Shown: positions 27,224 through 35,433 of the stretch, piece by piece | Layout: each line of letters begins with the position of its first letter | How positions within the stretch are numbered: the stretch's first letter is position 1 | Assembly (NCBI GenBank): GCA_002163135.1 | Contig: MAAN01000017.1 | Coordinates: 62,001 to 126,000 of the forward strand | Direction: 5' to 3' | DNA from: Alphaproteobacteria bacterium 46_93_T64 | GTDB lineage: Bacteria > Pseudomonadota > Alphaproteobacteria > Sneathiellales > Sneathiellaceae | DNA length: 64,000 nucleotides | Position numbers and translations under genes: made by a program | The notes under the pieces: model-generated | What the model was told of the DNA's origin: nothing | Databases searched by the model: none | Seen by the model: the letters and a program-made list of their open reading frames with translations, nothing else

Positions 27224-27973
27224 ATGATCGAACAAATTGAGGCACATTCCTTTCTATCCACCCCGCCTTCTAATGAAAAGGAATATGACGGTTGGTTGTT
27301 GCGATGTGCTGGCGGACGCACTAAACGGTATAATTCTGTCAATTTTCCGACAAAACTTTCAGGCACACTCCCGATCGATGTAAAAATAGAATTCTGTGAG
27401 GATTTTTACCGAAAAGATAATATGGCCTGCCGGTTTCGAATTACCCCACTCGCCAGTCCCCATGATCTGGACGATTTATTAGTTGAGAGAGGATATGATC
27501 GAGTTGATCCCACAGATGTAAGCGTTCTTCAGCTAACTGGTTTCAATCCTCAATCGACAAATACATCAGCCCTTATATCGGATCAGATATCTGAAGCATG
27601 GATAAACAAGCTATGTGAGCTGACGGATCGTGATGCCAACCAGCGCAAGGCATTCACTGAAATGAAGGCACGATTGAAAATTCCTCACTTTTCGGCATCC
27701 ATAATCCAAGATGGAAAGATCGTCTCTGTAGGTTTTGCTACAGTTCATGATGGCATAATGGGTTTGTTTGAATTCGCGACTGATCCCAACTATAGACGGC
27801 AAGGTTTGGCTGCAAATATTGTAAATAGCTTGCTGAATTATGGACAGCAGTTAGGCGTTATCCGTGCATATATACAAGTCGTTCAAAGCAATGAAGCGGG
27901 AAAGAAATTTTGGAACGATGTGGGTTTCACAAAGGTGGAATACGAATATTCCTACCTTTGTAAAAACACCTGA
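27224..27973 (+). CDS. GNAT-family N-acetyltransferase
   Basis: A 249-residue protein with a C-terminal GNAT domain. MGLFEFATDPNYRRQGLAANIVNSLL contains the acetyl-CoA-binding R-x-x-G-x-A-type motif near residue 190. The motif is followed by AYIQVVQSNEAGKKFWNDVGF. The N-terminal part (YDGWLLRCAGGRTKRYNSVNF) resembles a family of two-domain acetyltransferases that begin by describing the whole substrate-binding half. The substrate is unknown. ATG 27224 is preferred because GGGGA lies 5-6 nt upstream; the frame is open to 27179. It converges with allA (8-bp gap). Confidence 0.85.
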   Translation: MIEQIEAHSFLSTPPSNEKEYDGWLLRCAGGRTKRYNSVNFPTKLSGTLPIDVKIEFCEDFYRKDNMACRFRITPLASPHDLDDLLVERGYDRVDPTDVSVLQLTGFNPQSTNTSALISDQISEAWINKLCELTDRDANQRKAFTEMKARLKIPHFSASIIQDGKIVSVGFATVHDGIMGLFEFATDPNYRRQGLAANIVNSLLNYGQQLGVIRAYIQVVQSNEAGKKFWNDVGFTKVEYEYSYLCKNT

Positions 27974-27981
27974 TAATCAAT

Positions 27982-28473
27982 TTAAGGTCTGTTTAAAAAC
28001 GTTTCACTGTTTTCAAAGAAGATCTCGTCGCAGTTATGACCGTCTCCGCCTCGATCAACCACAAGGAAGTTGCTGATATCATCCAGCGCCAAAACCGGAT
28101 GGTGCCATGTTCCTGCATGATAATTTACACCGAGCCCCGGTGCCGCGATAAAAGCTTTAAGGTCAGAAGGCGTTACAACTTCACCTGCTTTTGCCACAAC
28201 CACCAGATATGGCCTATTTGAAAGCGGGATAAAGGCCTGACTTCCAAGCGGATGACGCTCCACCATCTCAACGCGAAGTGGATAGCTTAAGGGAGTTGCC
28301 TGAAAAATATTGATCAAAGTACGGCCACCTTCCAACAATTCGACTTTTGCCAAATCGTGATAGCGACGGGTTGATCCATTATTGATCAGGAAAAAATCAC
28401 TTTCGGCAGTTCCAATAACATCCCCGTAAGGAGCAAAGGCTTCTTTGCTGAGTGGCTGTACATCAAGTTGCAT
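27982..28473 (-). CDS. allA: Ureidoglycolate lyase
   Basis: A 163-residue cupin-like AllA that splits ureidoglycolate into glyoxylate and urea, the last step of the purine pathway encoded here. Family stretches are PLSKEAFAPYGDVI, FQATPLSYPLRVEMVERHPLGSQAFIPL and GVNYHAGTWHHPVLAL, with the metal- and substrate-site His residues in the last. AAGGAT precedes the ATG. It is the last gene of the minus-strand operon gntR-puuE-uraD-alc-allA, 15 bp after allantoicase. Confidence 0.95.
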   Translation of the reverse strand: MQLDVQPLSKEAFAPYGDVIGTAESDFFLINNGSTRRYHDLAKVELLEGGRTLINIFQATPLSYPLRVEMVERHPLGSQAFIPLSNRPYLVVVAKAGEVVTPSDLKAFIAAPGLGVNYHAGTWHHPVLALDDISNFLVVDRGGDGHNCDEIFFENSETFLNRP

Positions 28474-28488
28474 GTTTGGATCCTTATA

Positions 28489-29490
28489 TCAGCTGATTTT
28501 GCCAAACAGGCGCAAACGACTAACGCCACCATCTGGAATAATATTTAAGCGAACATGGGAAACAGGGCCTATGTCCTGCACTTCATCCGCAAAATTATGA
28601 ATTGCATCCATGCTCAATTTTTGAGGAGGCATAAGTGTTTTCCAGAACATGCTTTGCGTAATCAGCGATTGATCCGTACCGCCCTCAACGAAAGCAGCTT
28701 GTAATGAACAGCTGTCAGGAAAATTTCCCTTAAAATGTGCCGTATCAACTTCCACGGAAGAAATGACACCAGCATGTCCAAGTTCGATAATCGCCCAGTC
28801 GTTGCCCGGTTCCCGGCGGCGGCGAGTTTCCCAACCATCACCCATATTCACTCCCCGACCTGGTGCGAGCAAGTTTGACGGCACACCAAAATGCTGGTTG
28901 TTCGCACAAACCGCACGGGCACCGTTCATCATGGATGCAAGATCAACAATTTCGTTTGCATCCCGCGCACCCCAGTTACAATTAATGCGTCCATAGACCC
29001 GAAGACGTGCTACGCCGCCATCTGGATAAATGTTCAGACGAAGATGGCTCCATGTCTCGGTGCTTTCTACACGTACCAAATGATGACTGTCTGGCCCAAG
29101 CGAGACCGATGGCACAAGAACTGACCAACTTGTGTTCGCATCAGGTTCGCCCTCAGTATAACAAGCTTCGATGGCAGCGGCCGGTGGGTAATTGCCCGTA
29201 AAATGGCTAGTATCGACATTCACACCTTCAATAACACCCGGCAGCCCAAGGCGCAGGATGCAGTGGTCATATCCTTCTCCGCGCTTACGGCGGCTTTCCC
29301 AACCATCCATCCACTTACCGTTTTCATCATATTTTCCATCGATAAAAACCGGCGTGGCAGGATCAATCAGGCGTGATTTGTCAGCAAAGAAATCATCCGT
29401 CGCAAAAATTACTTCTGCGCCCAGTCGTGGCTGGGCTAAATCAACGCAACCCGTGACAAAATCAGCTTCATCAGCAGTTAGAAAAGTCAT
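28489..29490 (-). CDS. alc: Allantoicase
   Basis: A 333-residue enzyme that hydrolyses allantoate to ureidoglycolate and urea. It consists of two similar jelly-roll repeats, visible as duplicated motifs: [20 protein letters not shown] with HFTGNYPP in the first half, and [20 protein letters not shown] with HFKGNFPD in the second. Each half also has [19 protein letters not shown] or its counterpart. GGAG lies 8 nt before the ATG. It sits between uraD and allA in the same operon. Confidence 0.96.
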   Translation of the reverse strand: MTFLTADEADFVTGCVDLAQPRLGAEVIFATDDFFADKSRLIDPATPVFIDGKYDENGKWMDGWESRRKRGEGYDHCILRLGLPGVIEGVNVDTSHFTGNYPPAAAIEACYTEGEPDANTSWSVLVPSVSLGPDSHHLVRVESTETWSHLRLNIYPDGGVARLRVYGRINCNWGARDANEIVDLASMMNGARAVCANNQHFGVPSNLLAPGRGVNMGDGWETRRRREPGNDWAIIELGHAGVISSVEVDTAHFKGNFPDSCSLQAAFVEGGTDQSLITQSMFWKTLMPPQKLSMDAIHNFADEVQDIGPVSHVRLNIIPDGGVSRLRLFGKIS

Positions 29491-29526
29491 TTCGTATTCT
29501 CCAATTTATATAAATGCGTTTGCGGC

Positions 29527-30039
29527 CTAAAGATCTTGCAGGCGAAACGCAGCAATTTTGTCAATTTCCAGAAGGGCTGTTTTGAACTCTTCTTTCGCCG
29601 AATTATCAACACGCTCTTCAAACCCTTTGAGGATTTCATGGCGATTACTGTTACGAACAGCTTTGATGAAAGGAAAACCGAATTTGTCCTTGTAAGCAGC
29701 GTTGTATTTTTGAAATTTCTCGAACTCTTCTGCCGTACATTCATTAAGTCCGGCATTTGCCTGCTCAGAAGTGGATTCGTCCGTAAGTTCGCCACGAACC
29801 GCAGCTTTTCCCGCCAAATCCGGATGGGCATTAATTAAGTCGAGCTTCATTTTGTCTGGACTGGCCGCGACAGTTTCAGCCATACATCGTGCGAGTTCAT
29901 TTGCCTTATCGTGCTCTTTGGTAAGCCCCTGATCCCACAGCGTTTCTGCTACCCACTTCGAATGTTCATAAACACCACCGAAGATATCCACGAAATCCGC
30001 TCGGCTCATTTGGCTGGGTTTATTTTTCAAATCACTCAT
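29527..30039 (-). CDS. uraD: 2-oxo-4-hydroxy-4-carboxy-5-ureidoimidazoline (OHCU) decarboxylase
   Basis: A 170-residue enzyme that decarboxylates OHCU to (S)-allantoin. The catalytic His is in INAHPDLAGKAAVRGELTDES, with the conserved Ser/Glu in the following TDESTSEQANAGL, and FGFPFIKAVRN near the C-terminus. The start is ATG 30039, supported by GGAGGG 6-7 nt upstream and by the ATGA overlap with the puuE stop. A longer in-frame extension to 30072 is discarded. Confidence 0.95.
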   Translation of the reverse strand: MSDLKNKPSQMSRADFVDIFGGVYEHSKWVAETLWDQGLTKEHDKANELARCMAETVAASPDKMKLDLINAHPDLAGKAAVRGELTDESTSEQANAGLNECTAEEFEKFQKYNAAYKDKFGFPFIKAVRNSNRHEILKGFEERVDNSAKEEFKTALLEIDKIAAFRLQDL

Positions 30040-30956
30040 GATTGTCCCTCCACCGGATGATGCTCTTGCCAATGCCGCGCGATCTCAATACGGCGCGCAA
30101 ACCAGACGTTTTCATGGGATTTCACGTATTCCAAAAATCTCTTAAGCGCCGCTATTCTGCCGGGGCGTCCAACCAGACGACAATGTAGTCCTACAGACAT
30201 CATTTTGGGGGCGTCCGCGCCTTCTTCATACAAGGTATCAAACGTATCTTTGAGATATGTAAAATACTGATCTCCGCTATTGAACCCTTGGAAGGCTGCG
30301 AAGCGCATGTCATTCACATCAAGTGTGTAGGGGACAATAAGTTGTTTTTTATCTTCCACTTCTGCCCAATACGGCAGGTCGTCATCATAGGCATCCGCGT
30401 CATAAACAAAGCCACCTTCTTCAGCGACCAATTTCCGTGTGTTGGGGCTTGTCCGCCCTGTATACCAACCAAGCGGACGCTCTCCGGTAATCCGTGTAAT
30501 AATCTCAATCGCTTTTTGCATATGCTCGCGTTCAACGTCTTCTGGAACATACTGATAATTGATCCAGCGATACCCGTGACTGCAGATCTCGTGACCTGCT
30601 TCCATGAAAGCGTTTGCGACTTCAGGATTACGTTCGAGTGCCATGGCTACCGCAAAAATAGTGAGCGGAATGTCGTATTGTTTGAACAAGCGTAAAATCC
30701 GCCATACACCAGCGCGACTACCATACTCGTAAATGGATTCCATACTAATATGACGGACGCCCTGCAGCATGTCTGCGCCGACAATTTCTGACAAAAAAGC
30801 TTCTGACGCATCATCCCCATGAAGAATACAGTTCTCGCCGCCTTCTTCATAATTCAAGACAAACTGAACAGCGACACGAGCCTTATTCGGCCATTTTGGA
30901 TCTGGCGGGTTCGCCCCGTAACCGATTAGATCTCTTGGATAGTTGTTTTCGTCCAT
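30036..30956 (-). CDS. puuE: Allantoinase PuuE (polysaccharide-deacetylase fold)
   Basis: A 306-residue metal-independent allantoinase of the PuuE type, hydrolysing allantoin to allantoate. It is unrelated to amidohydrolase allantoinases. Family features are YPRDLIGYGANPPDPKWP at the N-terminus, ALERNPEVANAFMEAGHEICSHGYRW, GWYTGRTSPNTRKLV and GLHCRLVGRPGRIAALKRF. ATG 30956 is preferred over an in-frame TTG two codons upstream. Its stop is coupled to uraD by an ATGA overlap, and gntR is 15 bp upstream on the same strand. Confidence 0.95.
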   Translation of the reverse strand: MDENNYPRDLIGYGANPPDPKWPNKARVAVQFVLNYEEGGENCILHGDDASEAFLSEIVGADMLQGVRHISMESIYEYGSRAGVWRILRLFKQYDIPLTIFAVAMALERNPEVANAFMEAGHEICSHGYRWINYQYVPEDVEREHMQKAIEIITRITGERPLGWYTGRTSPNTRKLVAEEGGFVYDADAYDDDLPYWAEVEDKKQLIVPYTLDVNDMRFAAFQGFNSGDQYFTYLKDTFDTLYEEGADAPKMMSVGLHCRLVGRPGRIAALKRFLEYVKSHENVWFARRIEIARHWQEHHPVEGQS

Positions 30957-30971
30957 TCCCAAATTTCCAGT

Positions 30972-31646
30972 TTATTTGCTACCGCCAAAAATTGCGTAGA
31001 GATCACTCTCAGGTTTATCGCCATCCAAGTTCAAGGTTTCTTCGATTGCATCCAGATGCGACAACATCAAGCTCACAGCCCGCCCCTCATCCGCATCTCG
31101 AATTGCATCAATAATGTCAGCATGTTCTTCACACGAGCAGTTTTGAGTGCCTATTTTTTTGCTTTGATACTGTACGTGGATCAAAGAAGTTCGAGAGACA
31201 AGCTCTCGCAAAAAATCTTCGAGAGATTTATTTCCAGAAATGGCCGCCAAAGCCATATGAAAGTCACCGGAAAGAGAAACCCATGTGCTGTGTTCCCCTT
31301 TTTCGATGCTAGCTTCTTCTTCTTTCAACATCGCCTCAAGGCGGCGAATATCGGTTTGACTACAGTGTTTGACAACATTGCGCATTATCCCCGCCTCGAC
31401 CACGCGTCTTGCTTCTAGAACGTCGCGCGCTTCTTCCGGCGTTGGTTCGGCAACAAACGCGCCGCGATTTGGCAAAATACAAACAACTTTTTCGTGAGCT
31501 AAACGTTGAAGGACTTTACGAACAACAGTTCTGCTAACGCCAAAAATCTCTCCCAGAACGTCTTCTGAAAGTTTAGTCCCTGGCGTCAAACGCTGCTCCA
31601 ACAACGCAGAGAACATTTGTGAATAAATCTGATCGTCTTGGCTCAT
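30972..31646 (-). CDS. GntR-family transcriptional regulator (FCD domain)
   Basis: A 224-residue DNA-binding regulator. The N-terminal winged helix (about 15-80) includes LSEDVLGEIFGVSRTVVRKVLQRLAHEKVV and LPNRGAFVAEP. The C-terminal all-helical FCD ligand-binding domain (about 90-210) has the metal-site pattern D..H...H (SLSGDFHMALAAISGN, CSCEEHADIIDAI, LMLSHLDAIEE). It is the first gene of the purine operon that includes puuE, uraD, alc and allA. The intergenic region upstream holds a FadR-type operator-like palindrome, so it probably represses both its own operon and divergent uraH. The inducer is likely a purine intermediate, by inference from context. Confidence 0.9.
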   Translation of the reverse strand: MSQDDQIYSQMFSALLEQRLTPGTKLSEDVLGEIFGVSRTVVRKVLQRLAHEKVVCILPNRGAFVAEPTPEEARDVLEARRVVEAGIMRNVVKHCSQTDIRRLEAMLKEEEASIEKGEHSTWVSLSGDFHMALAAISGNKSLEDFLRELVSRTSLIHVQYQSKKIGTQNCSCEEHADIIDAIRDADEGRAVSLMLSHLDAIEETLNLDGDKPESDLYAIFGGSK

Positions 31647-32067
31647 TTGCGCAAAAGGCCTTTTCTTTGTGAGCAGAGCAGCTGCCCTAGGCTCGGCATC
31701 ACTAGATGCAATAACACTATCAATTTAAAACAATGTATCGATAACATTGTATACAAACATTACAAACATCCATCAAGATTTTATTCCAATCCCAGCGAAC
31801 TTTTGCTCCATTTTCACGCAAATTCCTTATTTTCCAACAGCTGCTGAAGTTCACAGAAAAACAGTGCCTTCATAGAATTTTTTCTTAAACCGCGAACAAA
31901 ATTTGAAGCTAATCAACGTAGTTCATACAAACATGATAAAAACTGTAGACAATTTTTTTCATCTAATGCATCCTTTCGCCGGAAGTTGACCGCCTGATCA
32001 AATCGTCTCGATATAGAATTGACGAATTCAGAGATTAATATGCTTAGGGAACAAGACACAGGACATC
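31647..32067. other. 421-bp divergent control region between gntR and uraH
   Basis: This AT-rich region has no convincing gene. It holds the operator-like palindromes at 31730-31756. TACAAACAT occurs in tandem (31752-31760 and 31761-31769) and again at 31926-31934, and a degenerate site CTGTAGACAA lies at 31943-31952. A weak sigma-70-like promoter for uraH may be TTGACC (31986-31991) with GATATA (32010-32015). A 69-codon frame starting at 31638 looks random in composition and is not called. Confidence 0.5.
31730..31756. promoter_or_regulatory. Putative GntR (FadR-type) operator
   Basis: Two overlapping palindromes occur here. ACAATGT (31730-31736) and ACATTGT (31744-31750) form a perfect inverted repeat with a 7-nt spacer. 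TTGTATACAA (31747-31756) is a perfect 10-bp palindrome matching the TNGT-N-ACNA pattern bound by FadR-subfamily GntR proteins. The pair lies 84-110 bp upstream of the gntR start, in the region shared with uraH. Binding by the adjacent GntR protein is inferred. Confidence 0.6.
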
Positions 32068-32421
32068 ATGGGAAAATTAACAACACACATTTTGGACACA
32101 AGCTCTGGAAAACCGGGAAAAAACATCACTATTCAGCTATATGTTCTGAGAAATGAAAGCTGGGAACTCGTCAAGGAAACAGTATCCAATGACGACGGAA
32201 GATGTGACGGTCCGCTTTTAGAAGGCGCTGATTTAATTGTGGGTCAATATGAACTGGTTTTTCATGCCGGTGATTATTTTGACGCGGCGGGCATTGAATT
32301 ACCCGAACCTAAATTCCTTGATGAAATTGTTTTGAGGTTTGGTGTGCCGGATGCTGGCGAGCATTATCACGTGCCACTTCTCATGTCACCTTTCAGCTAC
32401 TCCACATATCGGGGCAGCTAA
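32068..32421 (+). CDS. uraH: 5-Hydroxyisourate hydrolase (transthyretin-like)
   Basis: A 117-residue transthyretin-like enzyme that hydrolyses 5-hydroxyisourate, the product of urate oxidation, to OHCU. The N-terminal LTTHILDTSSGKPG supplies the catalytic His, DDGRCDGPLL supplies the Arg region, and the C-terminal HYHVPLLMSPFSYSTYRGS carries the diagnostic YRGS end. There is no signal peptide, so it is cytoplasmic. AGGA precedes the ATG closely. It diverges from gntR and is followed by the purine permease. Confidence 0.96.
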   Translation: MGKLTTHILDTSSGKPGKNITIQLYVLRNESWELVKETVSNDDGRCDGPLLEGADLIVGQYELVFHAGDYFDAAGIELPEPKFLDEIVLRFGVPDAGEHYHVPLLMSPFSYSTYRGS

Positions 32422-32500
32422 TAAGAAGAAAGGATTAAGCTGACTTAGGAGGGAATGAGTTCAGCGATTGTAATGTAACTAATATAGCAGGGGGCTATTT

Positions 32501-33853
32501 ATGAGTGAAATATCGCAATCCGAAGGCAATTCCGCCTTTGATGCAGGGAAACTAACTGATCCCGATTATACACCACCGTTGATGAAAGCCGTACCTCTTG
32601 GCATTCAGCACGTACTTGCAATGTTTGCAGGCAACGTAACGGTTCCTATTATTGTCGCAAGTGCTGCCGGCCTTGCTGGCGGAGACAAAATCTATCTAAT
32701 CCAGATGGCTATGTTGGTTGCGGGTCTTGCAACCATGCTCCAAACAATCGGTGCGGGACCAATCGGCGCAAGATTGCCGATCATGCAAGGGACAAGCTTT
32801 GCATTCCTACCAGTTATTATCCCGATCGCTGCAAGTGTTAAGGGTGTCGATAGTCTTGGCATTATTTTCGGTGCTACAATTGTGGGTGGCTTGTTCCACT
32901 TTGTTCTTGGCACATTCATCGGTCGCTTCCGCGGAGCCCTTCCGCCGTTGATTACGGGCCTTGTTGTAACAGCAATTGGCCTTACATTGCTTCCAATCGG
33001 TGTCGAATATGTGGGCGGCGGCAAATTTGCTAAATTCGTCACAAAAGATTTCGGTGCGTGGTACCATGTCTTACTTGGAACGGTTGTTATTGTCATTATT
33101 CTAGCAACTAAATTTATGACCAAGGGAATGGCATCAGCGTCCGCTATTCTGATAGGCCTCGTTGCCGGTTATCTTATTGCTATTCCAATGGGCATGGTCA
33201 ATTTTGGCAATGTTGAGAATGCGGCGTGGTTTGCATGGCCTGAACCTCTTAAATATGGCATTGAGTTCCAGACTGCGGCCGTTATCGGTATGTGCTTGAT
33301 GGCAATTGTATCCGCTATTGAAACTGTTGGTGACATCTCAGGCATCACAAAAGGCGGTGCCGGACGTGAAGCAACTGATAAAGAAATCGCTGGCGGTACA
33401 ATGGCTGATGGCCTTGGCACTGCAATTGGCGGCTTGTTTGGCTCTATGCCGAACACATCTTACAGCCAAAATGTCGGTGTCATTTCGCTAACAGGTGTAA
33501 TGAGCCGTCACGTTGTGACAATCGGTGCCATCTTCTTGGTGCTGGCAGCATTCGTTCCAAAAATTGGTGCTGTTGTATCTGCCATGCCGTATGCCGTTCT
33601 TGGCGGCGGTGCGGTTATCATGTTTGGCATGATAGCAGGTGCTGGTCTTAACTTGCTTTCCGATGTGAAAATGAACCGCCGCAATATGGTTATCATTGCA
33701 GTTTCACTCAGCATTGGCCTCGGTCTTAAAGCTGAGCCTGGCGTCGTTGGAATTTTCCCAGACTGGGCAAAAATGTTGCTGACTTCAGGCCTGTTTCCTG
33801 TTGCTTTTGTATCGATTTTGCTGAACACAATTTTGCCAAAAGAAGATAATTAA
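32501..33853 (+). CDS. NCS2-family xanthine/uric acid permease
   Basis: A 450-residue membrane transporter with about 12-14 hydrophobic segments. NCS2 motifs include GIQHVLAMFAGNVTVPII near the N-terminus, the QGTSFAFLPVI stretch, the AIVSAIETVGDISGITKGG region with the conserved Glu, and SMPNTSYSQNVGVISLTGV. Family members are proton symporters for xanthine, urate or uracil. Its place between uraH and xdhA points to xanthine or urate, which is inference. AGGGGG lies 7 nt before the ATG. A strong hairpin follows the stop. Confidence 0.93.
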   Translation: MSEISQSEGNSAFDAGKLTDPDYTPPLMKAVPLGIQHVLAMFAGNVTVPIIVASAAGLAGGDKIYLIQMAMLVAGLATMLQTIGAGPIGARLPIMQGTSFAFLPVIIPIAASVKGVDSLGIIFGATIVGGLFHFVLGTFIGRFRGALPPLITGLVVTAIGLTLLPIGVEYVGGGKFAKFVTKDFGAWYHVLLGTVVIVIILATKFMTKGMASASAILIGLVAGYLIAIPMGMVNFGNVENAAWFAWPEPLKYGIEFQTAAVIGMCLMAIVSAIETVGDISGITKGGAGREATDKEIAGGTMADGLGTAIGGLFGSMPNTSYSQNVGVISLTGVMSRHVVTIGAIFLVLAAFVPKIGAVVSAMPYAVLGGGAVIMFGMIAGAGLNLLSDVKMNRRNMVIIAVSLSIGLGLKAEPGVVGIFPDWAKMLLTSGLFPVAFVSILLNTILPKEDN

Positions 33854-33874
33854 TCTTCACTGGTGAGAGACTAC

Positions 33875-33898
33875 GCCCTGACGTTTTTTCGTCAGGGC
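33875..33898 (+). terminator. Hairpin terminator after the purine permease
   Basis: GCCCTGACG (33875-33883) and CGTCAGGGC (33890-33898) form a perfect 9-bp GC-rich stem with a TTTTTT loop. A short AT-rich stretch (GACATTTAATTTTT) follows. It ends the uraH-permease unit 22 bp after the stop. The T-tract is imperfect, so termination may be partial. Confidence 0.75.
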
Positions 33899-33966
33899 GA
33901 CATTTAATTTTTGTGACCTATTTTTAGTTTATGTATTTTTTACTTTTTTAAGCGTCAGAGGCCGTC

Positions 33967-35433
33967 ATGAGAGACAAAATCCGGTTCGTCCAAAATGGAC
34001 GCGTTCGTGAATTGGAGAATGTTGACCCGACACAGACCGTCCTGAATTTTCTGCGTTATATTGATGCGGAAACAGGGACGAAAGAAGGCTGTGCGGAGGG
34101 GGACTGTGGTGCCTGCACTGTGGTTCTTGGCGAGCTCAAAGACGGAGATGTTGAGTATCAGGCTGTTAATGCTTGTATCCAGTTCTTGCCCATGTTGGAC
34201 GGCAAAGAACTTATTACTGTTGAAAATCTAAAATCAAAGGATGGCACTCTTCATCCGGTGCAACAGGCCATGGTTGAGGCGAACGGCAGCCAATGCGGTT
34301 TCTGTACTCCCGGTTTTGTCATGTCCATATTTGCTGAATTACATGGGCGTAATAGTCAGGAACTTTCTGACATTAACAATGTTCTCGCGGGCAATCTGTG
34401 TCGCTGCACCGGTTATGGTACTATTATTGATGCCGCACAAAGTGTAGCCCTGCAGGCACCGGCTGATCATATTCATGCAAGGCGCGCTCTAACTTCTGCA
34501 CTTCTCAGTGAATTACAGCAAGATGATAGTTTAGCTTTGGCCCAAGATAGCCGCCGTTATTATGCTCCTAAAACGTCTAGTGAGCTCGCTGACCTAATAG
34601 ATCAATACCCAGACGCAACAATTCTTGCCGGTGCAACCGATATCGGCCTATGGGTCACAAAGCAACATCGCCAGCTCGATAACATCATTTATGTAGGCAA
34701 CGTTACAGAGCTTAAAGAACTGAATGATGATGGAGAATATCTCAATATCGGAGCTGCGGTTACCTATAGTCACGCATGGAAGGCACTCGCCGACCTTAAT
34801 CCTGATCTGGGTGAAATTGTTCGGCGTATTGCGTCTACTCAAATTAGAAACTCAGGTACTATTGGCGGTAATGTCGCGAATGGATCCCCAATCGGTGATA
34901 TGCCGCCGCCACTCATTGCCCTGAACGCCCGCCTTATCCTTCGCTCCAAACAGGGAGCCCGCACCATTGCGCTTGAAGATTTCTTTATCGAATATGGCAG
35001 GCAAGATCTGAAGACAGGCGAATTTGTGGAAGCCTTTCAACTCCCTCTGAAAAATGAGAGTGCTATCTTTAAAGCCTACAAAATCTCAAAACGCTTTGAT
35101 CAGGATATCTCGGCCCTTTGCGGCGCGTTTAATCTTGTCCTCGACGGAAATATCGTCAAAGACATCCGAATTTGTTACGGAGGTATGGCGGGAACTCCAC
35201 ACAGAGCAGCGAAATCCGAACAATACTTACAGGGTAAGGATTGGACACTCGAAAATGTGCAGATCGCCATGACTGCAATGGCCGAAGATTACACGCCCAT
35301 GAGTGATATGCGAGCAAGTCAGGATTACCGAATGCTGGCGGCTCAAAACCTGCTCAAAAAATTCTTTATAGAGACAACGGATCCGACAACCCTCACCCGT
35401 TTGGTTGGGCATGGGAGGGTTGCTCATGCGTAA
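33967..35433 (+). CDS. xdhA: Xanthine dehydrogenase small (FeS/FAD) subunit
   Basis: A 488-residue electron-transfer subunit. The plant-type [2Fe-2S] domain has Cys42, Cys47, Cys50 and Cys70. The second [2Fe-2S] domain has Cys110, Cys113, Cys145 and Cys147 (CGFC and LCRCTGYG). The FAD domain begins near residue 195 (ATILAGATDIGLWVTKQ; TIGGNVANGSPIGDMPPPLIAL). It passes electrons from the molybdenum subunit to NAD+. GAGG lies 5 nt before the ATG. Its last 8 bp overlap the xdhB start. Confidence 0.96.
   Translation: MRDKIRFVQNGRVRELENVDPTQTVLNFLRYIDAETGTKEGCAEGDCGACTVVLGELKDGDVEYQAVNACIQFLPMLDGKELITVENLKSKDGTLHPVQQAMVEANGSQCGFCTPGFVMSIFAELHGRNSQELSDINNVLAGNLCRCTGYGTIIDAAQSVALQAPADHIHARRALTSALLSELQQDDSLALAQDSRRYYAPKTSSELADLIDQYPDATILAGATDIGLWVTKQHRQLDNIIYVGNVTELKELNDDGEYLNIGAAVTYSHAWKALADLNPDLGEIVRRIASTQIRNSGTIGGNVANGSPIGDMPPPLIALNARLILRSKQGARTIALEDFFIEYGRQDLKTGEFVEAFQLPLKNESAIFKAYKISKRFDQDISALCGAFNLVLDGNIVKDIRICYGGMAGTPHRAAKSEQYLQGKDWTLENVQIAMTAMAEDYTPMSDMRASQDYRMLAAQNLLKKFFIETTDPTTLTRLVGHGRVAHA

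Noticed and set aside
31638-31847. 69-codon frame in the gntR-uraH gap
   Set aside because: Random-looking composition, no ribosome site, and it overlaps the operator region.
32455-32478. Seven-codon mini-ORF with AGGAGG before the purine permease
   Set aside because: The ribosome site is only 2 nt from the ATG, too close for efficient start; the permease has its own AGGGGG site. Left as a curiosity.
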